A stretch of DNA of 64,000 bases from UBA2365 sp964594045 (lineage in GTDB: Bacteria; Bacteroidota; Bacteroidia; Chitinophagales; Saprospiraceae). The first letter of the stretch is position 1. The number at the start of each line of letters is the position of its first letter. The notes below the pieces were generated by a model. The model did no database searches and had not been told where the DNA came from. It saw only the letters and a list, made by a program, of their open reading frames with translations. The stretch is from NCBI GenBank assembly GCA_964594045.1, contig CAZQKR010000014.1, forward strand, positions 1 to 64,000, written 5' to 3'. The translations under genes were made by a program, and so were the position numbers. Shown here in pieces: positions 36,865 to 45,018 of the stretch.

Positions 36865-37422
36865 TCAAAATTGCTCTTCTTTATGTTCTCCAATATTGTG
36901 TTTCATTTTTTGTCCGTCGCCGCTCGTTACATAACCAGCAACGACTTCTTCTTTTCGTTGTCCGTCTGCTAAGTAGTCAATGTATATTGTGCAATCACCT
37001 GTTATTTCAACCCAGATTGTTTTACTTTCTCCCTCATTCAATTTTTCAATGTGTTCTGTTTCGCAACCAACGATATTAATGTCCGTCAAAGTTGTCTCAG
37101 TTCCGTTTATGAATGTGATTCTCATAGTGTTGAGCAATATAATAGCTACCCAACAATAAACAAGCATTACGGGAATATTCAATAACATTAGTCCTGAAGT
37201 CATTAACAGTTTTCGCCTGTTCACTTTGTCTTTGAAGGCTTTTACTAAAATGGAAATAAGTATTACAATGTTTATCAAACCTGTAAGTGCGATATAACCA
37301 TAACCAACAAAAAGTAACTCAAACGAAGAAGTTGAAAAGTAAAGTCCGAAAATGGTCGTCCCGAGCAAGAATGAAATTAATGCTGTTTGTTGTCCGAGTT
37401 TTATGTTTGGTTCTTTCGTCAT
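36865..37422 (-). CDS. Hypothetical four-helix membrane protein
   Basis: A 185-residue protein of no family I recognise. Three or four hydrophobic helices are visible (about 15-35, 37-62, 78-100), followed by a soluble beta-rich domain (about 105-175) with an ETEHIEKLNEGESKTIWVEI stretch and a Cys in VGCETEH. ATG at 37422 (MTKEPNIKLGQQTAL) is taken; the frame continues 12 codons upstream through a Cys-rich, unlikely leader. The gene is isolated, with over 400 bp of gene-free DNA on each side and semi-palindromic sequence just upstream, suggesting a mobile or cassette-like insertion. Confidence 0.65.
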   Translation of the reverse strand: MTKEPNIKLGQQTALISFLLGTTIFGLYFSTSSFELLFVGYGYIALTGLINIVILISILVKAFKDKVNRRKLLMTSGLMLLNIPVMLVYCWVAIILLNTMRITFINGTETTLTDINIVGCETEHIEKLNEGESKTIWVEITGDCTIYIDYLADGQRKEEVVAGYVTSGDGQKMKHNIGEHKEEQF

Positions 37423-37883
37423 ACGCTTGCTGCCAACTCCTGTATAACAGCACCCCAATCCTTTTTACCCCAACTCTGTTAATAGGTACATATTAAACAC
37501 TGAAAGATAAAGGCATGTGGATGCAGAACAGCATTTCAAGATGGATCCAGATTATTTTACGCTAAAAATAATCATTTTTTTATTATTGATCAAAAATCTG
37601 AATTAAACTGATGAATTACTTACTCCTTATGCCGCTGGTTCTGCAGGCATCTTCATGAACATTGTATATGGAGGTAATTAAATAACAATCGCCGGATGGG
37701 TCCTTAAAACCCAGTAGAAAACCTTTAGTATCTTGCAGATCTTTCTGAATTTTTTTCGAATGAAGGTTTTTCAATTGTTTACTTGTTGAATTGATGACCA
37801 GCTATGTCCGGCGCATAACAAGTATTTTTTTCTCTTATATGGTCATTGGGCTGTTGTCACGTAAAGCCACCTGGCAGCCGAAG
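37423..37883. other. Gene-free region with cassette-like flanks
   Basis: Just upstream of the membrane-protein gene (37426-37452) the minus strand carries TGCTG-N15-CAGCA with TGTTATAC and GTTGGCAGC inside it. A related-looking minus-strand stretch (TTGTTATGCGCC, AGCTGG) occurs at about 37800-37823. No integrase or canonical attC could be identified. The rest is AT-rich without genes. Confidence 0.35.
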
Positions 37884-39089
37884 CTATTTCTCTCTCCTGA
37901 TCTTCAGTTTATATAATTGATGATCATGGTCAAGGGCGATAAAGCTTTGATCATTATACACCTCGATTATTCTATAGAACTGTTTATTCCTGATCATGCT
38001 TTTAATAATGCCTGTCAGCGGGTCCAATAATTGTATGAAGCTGTCGTCTTCATTAATGATGACAAATTCCTCCTTGTCTCCATTCTGTTCTATCAGAGAA
38101 ATCGAAGAAAGGTAATTTATACACCATGGATGTTCACATGACCAGATCAAATCTTTACTTTTTTGATCAAAAGCCTGAATTTTATTAAAATCAGTGAGGA
38201 ATGTGATTGATCCATATTTATTGATATTACCACTGTTTGAAATATTCTGTGCATAGCCAAAAGGGATTTCCTCGTCATTTATATGAATGAATTGGAAATC
38301 GTCTTTCAGTGCCATTGAAATGAAAGTTCCGTACAATGAAACCAATAAATGATCATTTCTTATTTTGGAACGAAAAAGCCTGCGATCAAATGCTTTGAAA
38401 TTCAGGTGTTTATCAATAGTTTTATCATTTAAATTAATAAAATCCATGGATAAATCAGGATAATTATGATTAAGATATATCAGGATTTCTTTATCCGCTT
38501 TGTACGGTAATAATATCCCGTTGTATATGTCACCATATTCATGAAAGGTACAAATTGTATCAGAATAGGTCAGCTTAAAATCGCTTCTGATGATATAATT
38601 CAAATCGTTAGCCTTAATTGAAAAATAAACATGTTTGCTATCCACAGTATAGGAACCTACATTTTCCAGAAAAGCTTTCTTTAACGTTTTGTCATTTTGG
38701 ATGTCATGATAGATATATAGTTGAGTACGTTGATCAAAAAGAATGCAGTAGTCTCCGGAAATTTGTATTTCATAATCACGAAAATCGATGAAAAAGTTAC
38801 CGGGTGTTTCGATCAGATGTTCTCCACTTTCTACACTGTATATATCAAAAGTGTTTAAATTATCAGTTGTGGCAAAGTATTTTTGATCGTAAAGGTTGGT
38901 GAAAAGTAGTCCACTTTTTGCATCTACTTTCCAAATAGTGTCAAATACGATGGTTGGGTCGATGCTTTCATCGCAGTTATGAAGAAGAGTTTCGTCCTTG
39001 ACAGGATCGTCTTTTGAACAACTAAGAAAATTGATTGAAATAAGCATAATTAATGCGATCAGTTCAGATGATTTAAGTAAGGTTTTCAT
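37884..39089 (-). CDS. PQQ-like beta-propeller lipoprotein
   Basis: A 401-residue lipoprotein (lipobox LSCS at Cys24). Repeated ~45-residue blades of the quinoprotein-like type can be seen but are strongly diverged: SGLLFTNLYDQKYFATT, NTFDIYSVESGEHL, IQAFDQKSKDLIWSCEHP and SFIQLLDPLTGIIKSM. It is predicted to be a periplasmic or surface-attached propeller. No cofactor or catalytic residues are recognisable. The gene is AT-rich and stands alone, without an operon partner. Confidence 0.75.
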   Translation of the reverse strand: MKTLLKSSELIALIMLISINFLSCSKDDPVKDETLLHNCDESIDPTIVFDTIWKVDAKSGLLFTNLYDQKYFATTDNLNTFDIYSVESGEHLIETPGNFFIDFRDYEIQISGDYCILFDQRTQLYIYHDIQNDKTLKKAFLENVGSYTVDSKHVYFSIKANDLNYIIRSDFKLTYSDTICTFHEYGDIYNGILLPYKADKEILIYLNHNYPDLSMDFINLNDKTIDKHLNFKAFDRRLFRSKIRNDHLLVSLYGTFISMALKDDFQFIHINDEEIPFGYAQNISNSGNINKYGSITFLTDFNKIQAFDQKSKDLIWSCEHPWCINYLSSISLIEQNGDKEEFVIINEDDSFIQLLDPLTGIIKSMIRNKQFYRIIEVYNDQSFIALDHDHQLYKLKIRREK

Positions 39090-39403
39090 ATTTGTACAAT
39101 TTAAGAAATATGTATTTATTAGAACGAATTCAATGCTTTGTCGCTGCTTATATGCAAAACTATACTTTGTCCATTGGTGCGCTGCTTTATTTTTTTGACC
39201 TTCCGACCACGGGATGGCGGATCAGTCCCTGATGCTTGCTTTACCCGATCAGGACAGGTCCGCAATGACAACCCGTTAACGAGCATCGCAATTGACAATT
39301 CCGAAGTATTGGATTGGCCTGGATCCTGAAGTCTTTTTGATGATCCTTCTTTGCGCAATTTTGTAGTTTCAAAGCTCCTTGCGGTTAAAAATTTGGTTCC
39401 TGT
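39090..39403. other. Intergenic region carrying an imperfect palindromic repeat
   Basis: At 39206-39275 a GC-richer block reads CGGGATGGCGG on the left and CCGCAATGACAACCCG on the right, giving complementary CGGG/CCCG and GCGG/CCGC arms. A related block occurs at 47298-47332. The rest holds no supported gene. Confidence 0.5.
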
Positions 39404-41362
39404 CTACAGTTTCACCAGCTTCATAACCCGGCTTGAGCCACCATCATTTTCCCTGATAATGATAAGGTACATGCCTGATTCCAGGTGTTCAATCAGGACC
39501 GGTTCGTCATTATTCACGTAACCTGAACTCAGGCGTCTGCCATCCATTCCCATCATTACAAATTCAAAACTCTGCTCAGCTCCACTGACAAAAAAATTTG
39601 TACCTGCAGGATTCGGGAATAGTCGTATTTCATCCGTGATTCTTTCACTTTCAGTGCCAACCATGATCGAGCCCATGTCATACGGTCCCGAATGATCCAC
39701 AAGGGAGAATGTGAGCATTTCAAATCCGGCAACCATTCTCGGGGCGGAAGAGGTACTGCCTGTACTCGTTCTGGTTGACAACCCGGCCTTCCCGCCTTCA
39801 TTGCGCAGCACCATCACCGGTGCTTTTCCATAACCATGCAGCCTGTAGCCCTGACCTTCATTTGAAAACCTGAAATAGTTTTCATCAGTCAGCCAGATCC
39901 CGTATTTCAGTGTATCTCTCGCCATTGCATACGGAACAGCAGTGGCAGAGTTCTCATACATATCACTGTCAAAGAAAGTATTGGGCATGATCACCGTCTG
40001 ATCCAGTAAACCAAAGCCTTGCCCGAAGCTCAATTCTGCATAATAGGAAGCATATTCTTCATAGAAATGATCAACCACCGTTTTTCCCGCAAATCTTGCA
40101 TCATCTCCCAAAAAAGCACTGACCGTGCCGGTTGCCCGTAGCTTATTCTGCAATAACAAACCATTCGCGGCAGGCATAAAAGCCTTCAAAGACTCCGTTG
40201 TATTTGCCAGAAGGACGATTTTGGGAGATCCGGATATAAGTTGACTCAGCTCAGAATCATCTGCAGAAGATCCATCGATCCCTTCCACTACGACTTCATT
40301 TGCACCCAGAAGAATCAATTCGGCCCGGTACATATCCGCCAGCGCCTGATCTCCTGTCAGGATCAATATAGGATCTGCACTGTTCCCCGTGTGATTTTGC
40401 AATTCGTCCAGCAGAGCTCTATTTTTTTGAAGAAGCTTCGTTCCGCTGGCGAAAACAGTGTACAAACCACTTGTGATCAGCTCAGGCGGATGAAGTTCAG
40501 CCGTGAGCGTACTCAGGCTAATTTCACCTGTTTTGAAATGATAGGTGCATCCGTGCAACAACTGGACCACCCTGACCGAATCAACCAGAAGTTTGGTATC
40601 ATGCTGACTGAAAGGTGATCCTGGTATGTACAGATTCGCACAACCCGTGCCAAACACTGTTCCCAATCCATGCTCATCTATGGTCATGCAGGTAAGGTCA
40701 TCCATTCCCAGACCGATGATCTGCTGACCTGTATTGAGAAAATAATTGCCCAAAAAACCAGTCAGTCTGCCAAATCTTCCCCTTTCGCAAAAATGGGTGT
40801 CAAACAAATGTCCCGGTACAAAATCCAGAAAATCATCTGCCAGCGTAATGTATTTATTGAATGGATCTTCTATACATTCATCCGGATATGCGCTGCCCAG
40901 CCTTGCGGTGAAAACTATACCGGAAAGGATATGCATACCAGCCGATGTACCTCCGATCGTTCCTCCATTCTGATATATCTGCCTGACCGCATCCAGCAAC
41001 TTGGTTCCTTTGTAATAATTGTAATAATCATATTGGTCGCCGCCTCTGAAAAATATCATCTGATAGGTTAGCAGGCTGTCAAAAAGGTTTTGATCATCTG
41101 CTGCTGCACGGCTGCTCACCGCAAATTCCTTAGCAAATGCTGCTCCGCACTGCTGTTTGAAATAAGGAGCAAGACTACCTGTAGAGGCACCTATGATCGC
41201 AACTCTTTTGCCCTCTCCTGCCCATTTATAAGCGGGTGTGCTCCAACTGTTGGCTCCATTCTTTTCCGAACCACCACCTACGATCAGTAAACGACCATTC
41301 TGCGCATTGATCAACATAGGGAAAAGCAATAAGAGCAGCAGGAAAATATGTTTGTTTATCAT
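39404..41362 (-). CDS. T9SS-secreted cyanophycinase-like S51 peptidase
   Basis: A 652-residue exported serine hydrolase. It has a signal peptide (to Ala20) and an S51 cyanophycinase domain (about 22-290) with LLIVGGGSEKNG, FFRGGDQ at 104-110 and the nucleophile elbow GGTSAG with Ser140. A second region (about 330-440) resembles a diverged repeat of the same Rossmann-like fold. The C-terminal ~75 residues are a T9SS type A sorting domain (LFPNPAGTNFFVSG ... MKLVKL). The family cuts cyanophycin, an Asp-Arg polymer, into beta-Asp-Arg. It is divergent from a second cyanophycinase gene. Confidence 0.87.
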   Translation of the reverse strand: MINKHIFLLLLLLFPMLINAQNGRLLIVGGGSEKNGANSWSTPAYKWAGEGKRVAIIGASTGSLAPYFKQQCGAAFAKEFAVSSRAAADDQNLFDSLLTYQMIFFRGGDQYDYYNYYKGTKLLDAVRQIYQNGGTIGGTSAGMHILSGIVFTARLGSAYPDECIEDPFNKYITLADDFLDFVPGHLFDTHFCERGRFGRLTGFLGNYFLNTGQQIIGLGMDDLTCMTIDEHGLGTVFGTGCANLYIPGSPFSQHDTKLLVDSVRVVQLLHGCTYHFKTGEISLSTLTAELHPPELITSGLYTVFASGTKLLQKNRALLDELQNHTGNSADPILILTGDQALADMYRAELILLGANEVVVEGIDGSSADDSELSQLISGSPKIVLLANTTESLKAFMPAANGLLLQNKLRATGTVSAFLGDDARFAGKTVVDHFYEEYASYYAELSFGQGFGLLDQTVIMPNTFFDSDMYENSATAVPYAMARDTLKYGIWLTDENYFRFSNEGQGYRLHGYGKAPVMVLRNEGGKAGLSTRTSTGSTSSAPRMVAGFEMLTFSLVDHSGPYDMGSIMVGTESERITDEIRLFPNPAGTNFFVSGAEQSFEFVMMGMDGRRLSSGYVNNDEPVLIEHLESGMYLIIIRENDGGSSRVMKLVKL

Positions 41363-41415
41363 ATTGATCGCAGATTTGAAACTTCAAAAAATTGAGATAA
41401 AAAACCAAATTTCCT

Positions 41416-41423
41416 CAAATATA
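41416..41423 (-). promoter_or_regulatory. -7 promoter element of the T9SS cyanophycinase gene
   Basis: The minus strand reads TATATTTG (TAnnTTTG), with transcription predicted near 41409, about 47 bp before the ATG. On the plus strand a weaker TATTTTTA lies just before the divergent cyanophycinase ATG. Confidence 0.5.
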
Positions 41424-41443
41424 GCGGGAATGTCCTTATTTTT

Positions 41444-42316
41444 ATGAAAATTTACGGAATGAGGCTTGATTTGAAATCTATACCTGGGATACTTTTCGCT
41501 AGTTTATTACTTTTTTTTACGATTCCTGGATATACCCAAAAAATTTTGCCAAAGGGCAAACTCTTCATCATTGGTGGTGGATCAAAACCGAAAAGCCTGA
41601 TGGATGAAATGCTGAAAACTGCTCAAATGAATCACAAAGACTACATCATCGTCCTGCCCATGTCCAGCGAAGCACCTGATACTGCTGTGATGTATGCGAG
41701 AGAAGATTTTGCTGCATCCGGATACCATAATGTCGTCGGAATGAATATCAGCCAGGAAAGCGATTTAACGAGTGAAAGGATGGATTCCATCACCGGGGCT
41801 AAACTGATCTACATTTCCGGAGGAGATCAGAACAGGTTTATGGAAATCGTGGGAACCGGAAAACTTTACGAGTCAATCCATAAAGCATATCTGTCAGGGG
41901 CAACTATAGCCGGAACCAGCGCCGGAGCTGCCGTGATGAGTAGAAAAATGCTGACGGGCAATTCCATCCGGTATCCGGACTATACCGGGCATTTTCCAAC
42001 TATTGAACACAGCAATATCGAAATTGCCACTGGCCTGGGATTGGTTGAAGGCGTAATCATCGATCAGCATTTCATCAAAAGACAGCGGATGAACAGGTTG
42101 ATCGCAGCCTGTCTGGAAAATCCGGGTCATACCGGCATAGGCATTGATGAATCGACCGCCATAGTGGTGTCTGGTAAAAACATCAGGGTAGTCGGTGAGA
42201 ACCAGGTGGTTGTGATCCGTAACCCCAAAAACTCCAGACAAAAAAAAGGCAGTCTGTTGGGGGGCAAAGGATTGATCGTGGACATCTTGCTGCCGGGAGA
42301 TAAATTCGGGATATAA
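41444..42316 (+). CDS. Cyanophycinase
   Basis: A 290-residue exported S51 peptidase. The signal peptide is about 8-31 (GYTQ). The catalytic features are clear: GKLFIIGGGS at 38-47, ISGGDQNR at 124-131, the nucleophile Ser159 in AGTSAGAAV, and the IIDQHFIKRQRMNRL stretch that is conserved in cyanobacterial CphB. It would hydrolyse cyanophycin to beta-Asp-Arg dipeptides. It is followed 11 bp later by isoaspartyl dipeptidase, the enzyme for exactly that product, so the pairing is functionally coherent. Confidence 0.9.
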   Translation: MKIYGMRLDLKSIPGILFASLLLFFTIPGYTQKILPKGKLFIIGGGSKPKSLMDEMLKTAQMNHKDYIIVLPMSSEAPDTAVMYAREDFAASGYHNVVGMNISQESDLTSERMDSITGAKLIYISGGDQNRFMEIVGTGKLYESIHKAYLSGATIAGTSAGAAVMSRKMLTGNSIRYPDYTGHFPTIEHSNIEIATGLGLVEGVIIDQHFIKRQRMNRLIAACLENPGHTGIGIDESTAIVVSGKNIRVVGENQVVVIRNPKNSRQKKGSLLGGKGLIVDILLPGDKFGI

Positions 42317-42327
42317 AATATTTGAAT

Positions 42328-43458
42328 ATGTTGACTATATTTAAAAATGCGCACGTCTACAGCCCAGAAGACCTGGGGATCATGGATGTTTTGGTAGCAG
42401 GCAGAACCATCATATCCATTCAACAGAACATTGAGCTGACAGCCGGTTTTGAAACAGAAGTCATCAATTGCGAAGGGCTGAACCTGGTGCCGGGTCTGAT
42501 CGACTCACATGTTCACATTACCGGAGGCGGTGGCGAAGGAGGTCCTGCCAGTCGCATGCCCGAACTGGAGATCGGCATGATGATCGATGGCGGTGTGACC
42601 ACAGTGATCGGTTGCCTTGGAACGGATGGGATCACACGTTCTGTGGAAAGCGTTTTGATGAAGGTCAAGTCTATCCGCGCCAAAGGAATGTCCGCATGGA
42701 TGTACACCGGAGCCTATCAGGTCCCTCCGCCGACCATCACAGGAGACATTGCAAAAGATATTGCCCTTTTTGAGGAGATCATAGGCGTGGGAGAGATTGC
42801 CATTTCTGATCACAGATCGTCTGTCCCTATCCTTTCAGAACTGGCTAAACTGGCAGCCCATGCACGAGTGGCCGGAATGATCGGAGGCAAAGCGGGCATC
42901 GTCAATATGCACATGGGTGATGCGAAAGATCCGTTCAGGCCCATACACGATGTTGTGGCCAACAGCGAACTCAAATATACGCAGTTTGTGCCAACCCACT
43001 GCAACCGCAATGATCATATTTTTGAAGAAGCAAAAACTTACGGCAGGAAGGGTTATGTTGACATTACCACATCATCTTATCCTTATTTCCCCGATGAAGA
43101 GATCAAGCCGTCCAAAGCATTAAATATCTTACTTGAAAGCGGTGTTCCTCTCGACCATATAACTTTTACTTCGGATGCCTGCGGCTCCCTTCCTGGTTTC
43201 GATCCTGTGACCGGAAAGTTGGTCAGGATCGAAATGGGGCTGCCTGATTCCATACTTCGTGAGATCAGGGATGCCGTGATCGAGGAAAGTATCCCGTTGG
43301 AAAATGCATTGTACGTGGCGACCTGCAATCCTGCCAATATTTTAAAACTTCCTAAAAAAGGATATATCCGACAGGGATATGATGCCGACATACTGCTCAT
43401 GGATCAGGAATTCAGTATTCGTTATTTGATGGCTAATGGTGTTTTTGTAAAAAGGTAA
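42328..43458 (+). CDS. iadA: Isoaspartyl (beta-aspartyl) dipeptidase
   Basis: A 376-residue amidohydrolase that splits beta-Asp-X dipeptides; cytosolic. Metal and substrate residues known from E. coli IadA are present: His61/His63 (DSHVHITG), the GGGEGG glutamate loop, YTGAY, MHMGD, the THCNRN histidine and arginine, and the SDACGS aspartate. The carboxylated lysine (E. coli Lys162) is replaced by Glu156 in GVGEIAISDHR, a likely alternative bridging ligand. ATG at 42328 is chosen over the TTG two codons upstream. It completes the breakdown of cyanophycin started by the preceding gene. Confidence 0.9.
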   Translation: MLTIFKNAHVYSPEDLGIMDVLVAGRTIISIQQNIELTAGFETEVINCEGLNLVPGLIDSHVHITGGGGEGGPASRMPELEIGMMIDGGVTTVIGCLGTDGITRSVESVLMKVKSIRAKGMSAWMYTGAYQVPPPTITGDIAKDIALFEEIIGVGEIAISDHRSSVPILSELAKLAAHARVAGMIGGKAGIVNMHMGDAKDPFRPIHDVVANSELKYTQFVPTHCNRNDHIFEEAKTYGRKGYVDITTSSYPYFPDEEIKPSKALNILLESGVPLDHITFTSDACGSLPGFDPVTGKLVRIEMGLPDSILREIRDAVIEESIPLENALYVATCNPANILKLPKKGYIRQGYDADILLMDQEFSIRYLMANGVFVKR

Positions 43459-43460
43459 AA

Positions 43461-44960
43461 ATGAGCAGGTATATATTGATTTCCTGTGTGAGTTGCCTGT
43501 TAATGCTTCAATCCATCACAGGGCAACATTTATACGATGCTGTCAGGAACCCTAAACCTTCTGATTTTGTACCGGCAGTTAAATTTTTGTCATCACCTGA
43601 ACTGGAAGGCCGGATGACAGGTGAAACAGGCAATAAAATGGCTGCGTTGTACATCGCAGCCACAATGAGGCAACTGAAACTAAAGCCCTACATTCGTTCA
43701 ACCGGGAAATCCTCAGAAGTCTCTGATCATTTTCAGGAATTCCTTTTGGATAGGATCAGCCGGCAAAACACTCTTTTGGTTTTTAAAGGGACAAATACCA
43801 CTGAAAGCGATACATTTGAGATCAACAAAGATTTTTTTACTGCACCGTTTTACAGTGACTTTTACATCACCGGAAATCCTTTTATCTCATTTATTAATGA
43901 ACCTCAATCGTTCAAAGACAGCTTAATTCCCGGAGAAAAAACTGAGTTGGACGCTCAAACAGGTTTAAAAGAGGACAAAAACATCCGTTTTGCATCCATT
44001 ATGGTTTACAGAGATACGCAGGAATCCTCAGATCCGGACAATTCAACAGTTCGTCAGGAAGACCTGGAAGCCGTTATCCTGCTCAGAACGGAAGAATGGC
44101 AGGGCGATGAATGGTATTTGACCAGGGATCAGGAAACTGAATTCTGCCAAAATCATCCCGGCCCGGACCCGCTTGTCAAAACTTTCTTTTTCAACAGGAA
44201 TGCCAGTCAAAAGATCATTGATCTATATCTGGAAGATTCCATTGAGGATGAAGACAATAAACGCGGCAACCTGGTAAAAGGATTGCAGATATGGATCAAG
44301 GGAGATACGATCTCAGAACCGGTTGAAGCCCGGAATGTGATCGGAGTTTTGGAGGGTATTGATACCACGAGAACACTCATCATCGGAGCCCATTATGACC
44401 ACCTTGGTAAGGATGGAGATCTTATTTATTACGGTGCTGATGACAATGCATCCGGGGTGGCAGGAGTGTTGTCCCTGGCCAAAATGTGGCAGCAAAGCGG
44501 TGAAAAACCACCTTTCAATCTGATATTTGCCTGTTGGGCCGCAGAGGAAACGGGCAAACTGGGCAGCGGTTATTTTGTAAATGAAGGGATCTGCCCGGAT
44601 CAGACTTTGTTGTATATCAATATGGATATGATCTCCAGATCCGATCCGGTGGATACATTGACCGAAATACTGAGCATCGGATACCGTGCTCAGGACATAC
44701 ATTTGAAGCAACTTTGTTCGGGTCTCAATGACCAACTTCCGCGGCCTTTTAAGCTGGACCTTTGGGAAGTAGACGGGCATTCCGGCAGCGATTATGCACC
44801 TTTCGTAAGTAAGGGAATTCCTGTGCTCAGTTTTTTCTCCGGTTACCACACGGATTACCATACACCAGGGGACACATTTGAAAAGATTGATACCGAAAAA
44901 ATGGAGCGAATTCTCCATTTGATCAACGACCTCATCAAATCAATCCTGTTGCAATCATAA
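43461..44960 (+). CDS. M28 zinc aminopeptidase, exported
   Basis: A 499-residue metallopeptidase with a signal peptide (about 1-21, SITGQ). The co-catalytic zinc ligands of family M28 are in place: IIGAHYDHLG (His), YYGADDNASG (Asp), AAEETGKLGS (Glu pair), NMDMISR (Asp) and SGYHTDYHTPGDT (His). An inserted PA-like segment probably lies before them. It follows iadA by 2 bp, so it belongs to the same operon and may release amino acids from peptides made available by the cyanophycinases or from other protein substrates. Confidence 0.9.
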   Translation: MSRYILISCVSCLLMLQSITGQHLYDAVRNPKPSDFVPAVKFLSSPELEGRMTGETGNKMAALYIAATMRQLKLKPYIRSTGKSSEVSDHFQEFLLDRISRQNTLLVFKGTNTTESDTFEINKDFFTAPFYSDFYITGNPFISFINEPQSFKDSLIPGEKTELDAQTGLKEDKNIRFASIMVYRDTQESSDPDNSTVRQEDLEAVILLRTEEWQGDEWYLTRDQETEFCQNHPGPDPLVKTFFFNRNASQKIIDLYLEDSIEDEDNKRGNLVKGLQIWIKGDTISEPVEARNVIGVLEGIDTTRTLIIGAHYDHLGKDGDLIYYGADDNASGVAGVLSLAKMWQQSGEKPPFNLIFACWAAEETGKLGSGYFVNEGICPDQTLLYINMDMISRSDPVDTLTEILSIGYRAQDIHLKQLCSGLNDQLPRPFKLDLWEVDGHSGSDYAPFVSKGIPVLSFFSGYHTDYHTPGDTFEKIDTEKMERILHLINDLIKSILLQS

Positions 44961-45018
44961 ACCAAAGGTATACAGATGTTGCTGAAAGCACAATTTTTTC
45001 AACTTACCATCAGTTGAT

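Noticed and set aside
36679..37079. Plus-strand frames of 97 and 81 codons
   Set aside because: They overlap each other and the opposite-strand membrane-protein gene and lack any supporting features.
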